A stretch of 20,376 bases of DNA, from NCBI GenBank assembly GCA_002422425.1, contig DIVG01000029.1:15043-35418 (forward strand), in the 5' to 3' direction. The notes under the pieces are model-generated. The model worked only from the letters and a program-made list of their open reading frames with translations, made no database searches and was not told the origin of the DNA. The DNA is from Akkermansiaceae bacterium UBA6138. Lineage in GTDB: Bacteria > Verrucomicrobiota > Verrucomicrobiia > Verrucomicrobiales > DEV007. Of this stretch, positions 16,282-20,376 are shown piece by piece. A program made the translations under genes and the position numbers. Position 1 is the stretch's first letter. Every line of letters begins with the position of its first letter.

Positions 16282-18570
16282 ATGATCTCCCGCGCCTTTT
16301 CCCTCTCTTCTGTTCTTGTCTTGCTAGTGCTGTCATGTACCGCGACCGCGAGTGCCCAGCTCGTCGTGCTGCCGGCGCCGCGTTTGCTCACGACCATGCC
16401 CATGGGCGGTCAGGTCGGTTCGACAGTTGAGGTTACGATCACGGGGGAGAATATTGAGAACGTCAGTGAGCTTCTTTTCTCCACGCCGAAGATCACGGCC
16501 AGGCCCGTCACGGATGCTGACGGCAAGCTGGTCGAGAACAAATTCCTCGTTACGATCGCGCCCGACGCTCCCGTTGGCGTGCATGACGCACGGGTCATGT
16601 CGCGGCTGGGGATGTCCACGGCGCGCGCTTTTTCGGTGAACACGCTCGCCGAAATGACCCGCACGGCGGCGAATAATTCCATCGAGACCGCCCTGAAGCT
16701 ACCCGCGAACACGATCTGCAACGCGGTCATGACAAAACGGGCCATCGATTTTTACTCCTTCGAAGGAAGGAAAGGCCAGCGTGTCGCAGTCGATTGCGCT
16801 GCGGCGGGGATCGATTCGAGACTGACGCCAGTCGTGATCATCGCCGATACAAAAGGGCAGGACCTCCTCGTCAATCGCACCGGCGGTGTCATCGATTTCA
16901 CGCCCCCGGCAGACGGGACCTATCTCGTAAAAGTCAACGATCTGACCTATCAGGGCGGGGAGCGCCACTTTTACCGTCTCGCTCTTCAGGAGGTAACGGG
17001 CGATGGCCCCGCGCCGCAGCAGCCGACGACGACTTCGGTCAGTGCGGTCTCGTGGCCGCCGGACGGGCTCTCGCCCAACCCCGGAGAATCCGAGACCGAG
17101 CCTAATAACTCCGCCGCAGAGGCCCAGAAGGTGACATTACCCCTCGATGTGGCCGGCAGCTTTTACCCGGCGGCCGATGTGGACACCTACGAGTTCTCCG
17201 CAAAGAAGGGCGAAGTCTGGTGGGTCGAAGTGGCTTCGGAGCGGCTCGGACTGAATACCGATCCTTTTGTCCTCGTGCAAAAAGTCACCGGCACCGGCGC
17301 AGAGGAAACGCTCATCGACGTTGCCGAACTCTATGACATCGCGAGTCCGATGAAAGTCTCAACAAACGGCTATTCTTACGACGGTCCGCCCTATGACGCC
17401 GGTTCGCCCGATGTCCTCGGCAAGGTCGAGATCAAGGAGGACGGTCTCTACCGGCTGCAGGTGCGCGACCTTTTCGGCGGGACCCGCAATGAACCTGGCA
17501 ACCGATACCGGCTCCTCGTGCGCCAGGCGCAGCCCGATTTCGCCCTCGCGACCTGGGCCGTTCACATGACCCTGCGAAACGGGGACCGCGCCGCTTTTTC
17601 CAAACCCATCTCCCTGCGCGCCGGAGCCTCGATGGTCTTCGAGGTGGCCGTGGTCCGTCGCGATGGATTCGACGGCGAGATCGAGCTGAGCATGGACGGT
17701 CTCCCCGCCGGGGTGACGGCGAGCGGTTTAAAGATCCCCTCCGGAAAAAATGTCGGACACCTCGTTATCAGTGCCGATGCGGCGGCGAAACGCGGAGCCT
17801 CGCTCGCAAACGTAGTCGGCCGTGCGACGATCAACGGCGAGGTCGTGACGAGGTCCTGCCGCCTCGCCTCGATGGAGTGGCCGGTCAAAGACGCGAAGGG
17901 CGAGATCCCGAGCCCCCGTCTCTTTGCCGACATTCCCGTCTCCGTGAGTGATGCCGAACCTTCGCCACTGACTATTAGCGCCGCCGAGGACAAAGTCTGG
18001 GAGGTCGGAGCGGGCGAGACGCTCAAGATTCCGCTCAAGGCCGAGTGGCGCGGCGAATTTTCCGGGACCTCGATGAAGCTCAAGGCCTACGGGGCCGGCT
18101 TCGAAGGGATCAAGGAATTCGACCTGCCCGTCAAAGCCACCTCAACCGAGGCAATCATTGACCTCGCCGCCCTGAAAACGCCTCCCGGCGAATACACGAT
18201 CGCTTTTTACGGAAGTGCTGTCGCGAAGTATTCCTATAATCCCGACGCCGTGAAGGCCGCCGAAGAGCTCAAGAAAAAGGCCGAAGCTGAAGCCGCCGCC
18301 GTGGCTGCGGAAGCCAAGAAGCTCGCCGGCGACGCCGCCAATGCGCCGACCGAGAAGAAATCCGAGATGGCCAATGCCGCGAGGATCGCCGCCGAAAAAC
18401 AAAAGGCCGCCGATGCGATCATGGCCAAAGCGGTTGAAAAAATGAAAGTCGTCACCGACGCCGCTGCGCCCAAAGACATCGTCGATATTTACGTCTCCAA
18501 GCCGATCCGCGTCTCCGTGAAATCGGCCGAGCCCGCTCCGGCGGCGGCGGTTACCACAGTAAAGAAATGA
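16282..18570 (+). CDS. Exported PPC-domain protein with coiled-coil tail
   Basis: A 762-residue protein with a signal peptide (about 1-25, cleavage after ATASA). Residues about 37-118 resemble an IPT/Ig-like fold (GGQVGSTVEVTITGENI, APVGVHDARV). Two pre-peptidase C-terminal-like (PPC) beta domains follow: about 126-240 (IDFYSFEGRKGQRVAVDC, ADGTYLVKVND) and about 270-411, the second opening with the typical SETEPNNS and DVDTYEFSAKKGEVWWVEV. Further Ig-like beta segments run to about 650. Residues about 656-726 are a Lys/Ala/Glu-rich coiled coil, after which a short beta segment returns (DIVDIYVSKPIRVSVKS). PPC domains are non-catalytic, usually cell-surface modules. No protease or other catalytic domain is visible, so a scaffold or binding role is inferred. 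Starts 3 bases after the DUF1553 stop, and its own stop overlaps the next ATG (ATGA), so translation is coupled on both sides. Confidence 0.88.
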   Translation: MISRAFSLSSVLVLLVLSCTATASAQLVVLPAPRLLTTMPMGGQVGSTVEVTITGENIENVSELLFSTPKITARPVTDADGKLVENKFLVTIAPDAPVGVHDARVMSRLGMSTARAFSVNTLAEMTRTAANNSIETALKLPANTICNAVMTKRAIDFYSFEGRKGQRVAVDCAAAGIDSRLTPVVIIADTKGQDLLVNRTGGVIDFTPPADGTYLVKVNDLTYQGGERHFYRLALQEVTGDGPAPQQPTTTSVSAVSWPPDGLSPNPGESETEPNNSAAEAQKVTLPLDVAGSFYPAADVDTYEFSAKKGEVWWVEVASERLGLNTDPFVLVQKVTGTGAEETLIDVAELYDIASPMKVSTNGYSYDGPPYDAGSPDVLGKVEIKEDGLYRLQVRDLFGGTRNEPGNRYRLLVRQAQPDFALATWAVHMTLRNGDRAAFSKPISLRAGASMVFEVAVVRRDGFDGEIELSMDGLPAGVTASGLKIPSGKNVGHLVISADAAAKRGASLANVVGRATINGEVVTRSCRLASMEWPVKDAKGEIPSPRLFADIPVSVSDAEPSPLTISAAEDKVWEVGAGETLKIPLKAEWRGEFSGTSMKLKAYGAGFEGIKEFDLPVKATSTEAIIDLAALKTPPGEYTIAFYGSAVAKYSYNPDAVKAAEELKKKAEAEAAAVAAEAKKLAGDAANAPTEKKSEMANAARIAAEKQKAADAIMAKAVEKMKVVTDAAAPKDIVDIYVSKPIRVSVKSAEPAPAAAVTTVKK

Positions 18571-20376
18571 CGCTTTACCGGTCAATCATCCTTTCAAGGT
18601 CTGTGAAAGTAACCGCGTTGGCTCTGTCTGGCGCCGCTCTTTCGGCTAAGGCTGCGGAAAATCCCGATTTCTATCAGGACGTCTTTCCCTTCCTCAAGGC
18701 GAACTGCATCTCCTGTCACAACAAGACGACGACCAAGGCCGGGCTCAACATGGAGACGCCCGAACTGATGAAAAAAGGGGGCGATTCGGGGCCGGGGATC
18801 GTTCCCGGGAAAAGCGCGGAGAGTCTCATCGTCGAAGCGTCTGTCCACTCGCCGGACATGGAGATGCCGCCGCCGAACAACAAATCCGGCGCGGTGAAGC
18901 TGACCGATTCCGAGATCGCCGTCCTCAAGACCTGGATCGATCAGGGTGCCAAGGCCTCGGTCCAGCAGGAGCGGGAGGTCACCTGGAAGGCCCTTGCTCC
19001 CGGCGTCGATCCCATTTACAGCATCGCCCTGTCAAAGGACGGACGTTACGCCGCCTGCGGGCGTTCGAATCGCATTCATCTTTACGACCTCGCGACGCGC
19101 CAGTTCGTCGCCGAGATCACGGACCCGGCGGAAGAGACGGGCGGAGCGCATCGCGCGATGATTCAGTCACTCGCCTTCAGTCCCGATGGCACACGGCTCG
19201 CGAGCGGCAGCTACCGCGAGGTAAAAATCTGGAAGCTCAGTCCGGGCAAAGCCAGTGAGGCCGCGTCGGCACCCGAGTCGGCGTCGGCGACGCCGGTCGA
19301 TGAAGCGCTCCTCAAAAAGATTGCCGAGGCAGGCAAGGTGTCGGTGGTCTGTCATGCCCTTTCCGCCGACGGTAAACAGACCGTGACCGGCTGCGCCGAT
19401 GGCTCGGTGCGGGTCTGGGACGTGGCTGAGGTCAAGCCCGTCGCCGAGTTGCGCGGCAGTCCCGTTCTCACTGTGGAGATCGCCGCCTTCGAATGGGCCA
19501 TCGCCCGGGAGACCCTCGAGCAGGCTTTCCAAAAAGCCGAAGTCGCCCGTATTGAAGCGCAGGACAAGGCCCTCGACGAACTTCTCAAAAAGGCCAACGA
19601 CGCCATCGTGGAGATGAAGAAGGTCCTCCCCGAAAAGGAGAAGGCGGTGAAGCCGACTCAGGATGAGAAGGCACTTGCTCAGAAGGCTGTCGATGAAGTG
19701 CTCGCCCTCATTGCCAAAGCTCCCGGAGGCAAAGCCGACGCCGCCCTCGAGAAACAGCTCAAAGACGCCCAGGAAAAACTGGCGCCCGTCGCGATGAAAG
19801 AAACCTCGGCCCTCGCCGCCGTCTCTGCGACGGAGAACAACATCAAGGACGCCGAAGCCGAGGTGAAACGGATCACCGATTCGAAGGCGGAAAACACTCG
19901 CCTGGTGGCGGCTGCCAATGCCGCGGCCGAAGCCGCCAAAAAATTGCAGGACAAGGCCACCGCCGATCTCGCTGCTGCGAAAGAGAGCGTCGCGAAGCCG
20001 AACGGCAAACCGGTCGCGGTGGCTCTCACGCCCGATGGTCAGCGCGCCGCCGCAGTCTTTGACGATGGCCGCCTCTCCGTCTGGGCCGTTGCCACGGGCA
20101 CACCGGTCGAGGAAGTGACCGGTCCTGCCGCACCGACAACAACGCTGACCGCCCGGATCGACGGGATCTTTTCCGCCGCTTTACCCGATGGCAAGATCCT
20201 TACTTCCGCCCCGGCTCAGGTCTGGGCACTCGAGCGGACCCTGGGCGGTGAGAAGGACCCGTCTCTCTTCATCGATCGGGTTAACGCGGTCCGCTTCAGT
20301 CCCGATGGCAAACTGCTCGCCACCGGCGGGGGGGAACCCTCTCGTAGCGGCGACCTGACCCTCTTTGATCTTGCGA
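18567..20376 (+). CDS. Exported planctomycete-type cytochrome c / WD40 protein with coiled-coil insert (3' end outside window)
   Basis: The ATG at 18567 overlaps the preceding TGA (ATGA), and 603 codons remain open to the window edge, so the C-terminus is missing. The signal peptide (about 1-29, near AKAA) is followed by a planctomycete-type cytochrome c domain (PSCyt1-like): C47-I-S-C50-H51 and a probable axial Met at 98 or 100 in MEMPPPN. WD40-type repeats begin at about 148 (SIALSKDGRYAACG, SLAFSPDGTRLASG, HALSADGKQTVTG, GSVRVWDV). The propeller is then interrupted at about 303-475 by a roughly 170-residue Ala/Lys/Glu-rich coiled coil, and WD40 blades resume at about 482 (VALTPDGQRAAAV, GRLSVWAV, AVRFSPDGKLLATGG). 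Heme attachment follows from the CxxCH motif; a redox role in the same complex as the DUF1549 protein is inferred from the operon. Confidence 0.9.
   Translation, partial: MTLYRSIILSRSVKVTALALSGAALSAKAAENPDFYQDVFPFLKANCISCHNKTTTKAGLNMETPELMKKGGDSGPGIVPGKSAESLIVEASVHSPDMEMPPPNNKSGAVKLTDSEIAVLKTWIDQGAKASVQQEREVTWKALAPGVDPIYSIALSKDGRYAACGRSNRIHLYDLATRQFVAEITDPAEETGGAHRAMIQSLAFSPDGTRLASGSYREVKIWKLSPGKASEAASAPESASATPVDEALLKKIAEAGKVSVVCHALSADGKQTVTGCADGSVRVWDVAEVKPVAELRGSPVLTVEIAAFEWAIARETLEQAFQKAEVARIEAQDKALDELLKKANDAIVEMKKVLPEKEKAVKPTQDEKALAQKAVDEVLALIAKAPGGKADAALEKQLKDAQEKLAPVAMKETSALAAVSATENNIKDAEAEVKRITDSKAENTRLVAAANAAAEAAKKLQDKATADLAAAKESVAKPNGKPVAVALTPDGQRAAAVFDDGRLSVWAVATGTPVEEVTGPAAPTTTLTARIDGIFSAALPDGKILTSAPAQVWALERTLGGEKDPSLFIDRVNAVRFSPDGKLLATGGGEPSRSGDLTLFDLA

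Noticed and set aside
18247..18460. Coiled-coil-coding stretch as a DNA tandem repeat
   Set aside because: The Ala/Lys/Glu pattern is at protein level; the DNA units are not regular repeats.

Overview
The window is about 20.4 kb of high-GC bacterial DNA with a gene content typical of the Planctomycetota-Verrucomicrobiota group. It has a DUF1549/DUF1553 heme protein, a pre-peptidase C-terminal (PPC) protein, a planctomycete-type cytochrome fused to WD40 repeats, a ThuA / propeller / HEAT / heme protein and an FG-GAP repeat protein. I favour Verrucomicrobiota, but this rests on family content, not on a marker gene. Most starts lack a convincing Shine-Dalgarno sequence, and neither tRNA gene encodes its CCA end.

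Layout. (1) 1-4538, minus strand: an exported FG-GAP/VCBS protein fused to a sialidase-like BNR domain (cut by the left edge), a GntR/FadR-type regulator upstream of it, and a DUF3108 protein. Three perfectly tandem 10-bp repeats abut the regulator's start codon and look like an operator. (2) 4624-13426, plus strand, divergent from DUF3108: an eight-bladed PQQ-type propeller lipoprotein; then a tight set of HemW-like radical SAM protein, chorismate-lyase (UbiC)-like protein and flavin-dependent halogenase-like oxidoreductase; then a 1393-residue secreted ThuA / F5-8C / propeller / HEAT / cytochrome c protein. (3) 13427-14061: a gene-poor island with two convergent tRNA genes, tRNA-Ile2(CAU) and tRNA-Leu(CAA). 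(4) 14062-20376, plus strand: three translationally coupled genes for exported proteins: DUF1549/DUF1553 with a CX4CH motif, a PPC-domain protein with a coiled-coil tail, and a cytochrome/WD40 protein (cut by the right edge) whose propeller is interrupted by a coiled coil of about 170 residues.

How the genes may work together. Region 4 looks like one exported heme-protein module. In region 2, the UbiC-like protein keeps the Arg and Glu expected of a chorismate lyase, and the flavoprotein keeps two motifs associated with flavin-dependent halogenases. The radical SAM / UbiC-like / flavoprotein trio is therefore a candidate small aromatic-metabolite pathway (chorismate to a hydroxybenzoate to a halogenated or oxidised product). 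This is the most interesting possibility in the window and is inference. In region 1, the GntR protein is the obvious candidate regulator of the sialidase-like gene downstream of it.
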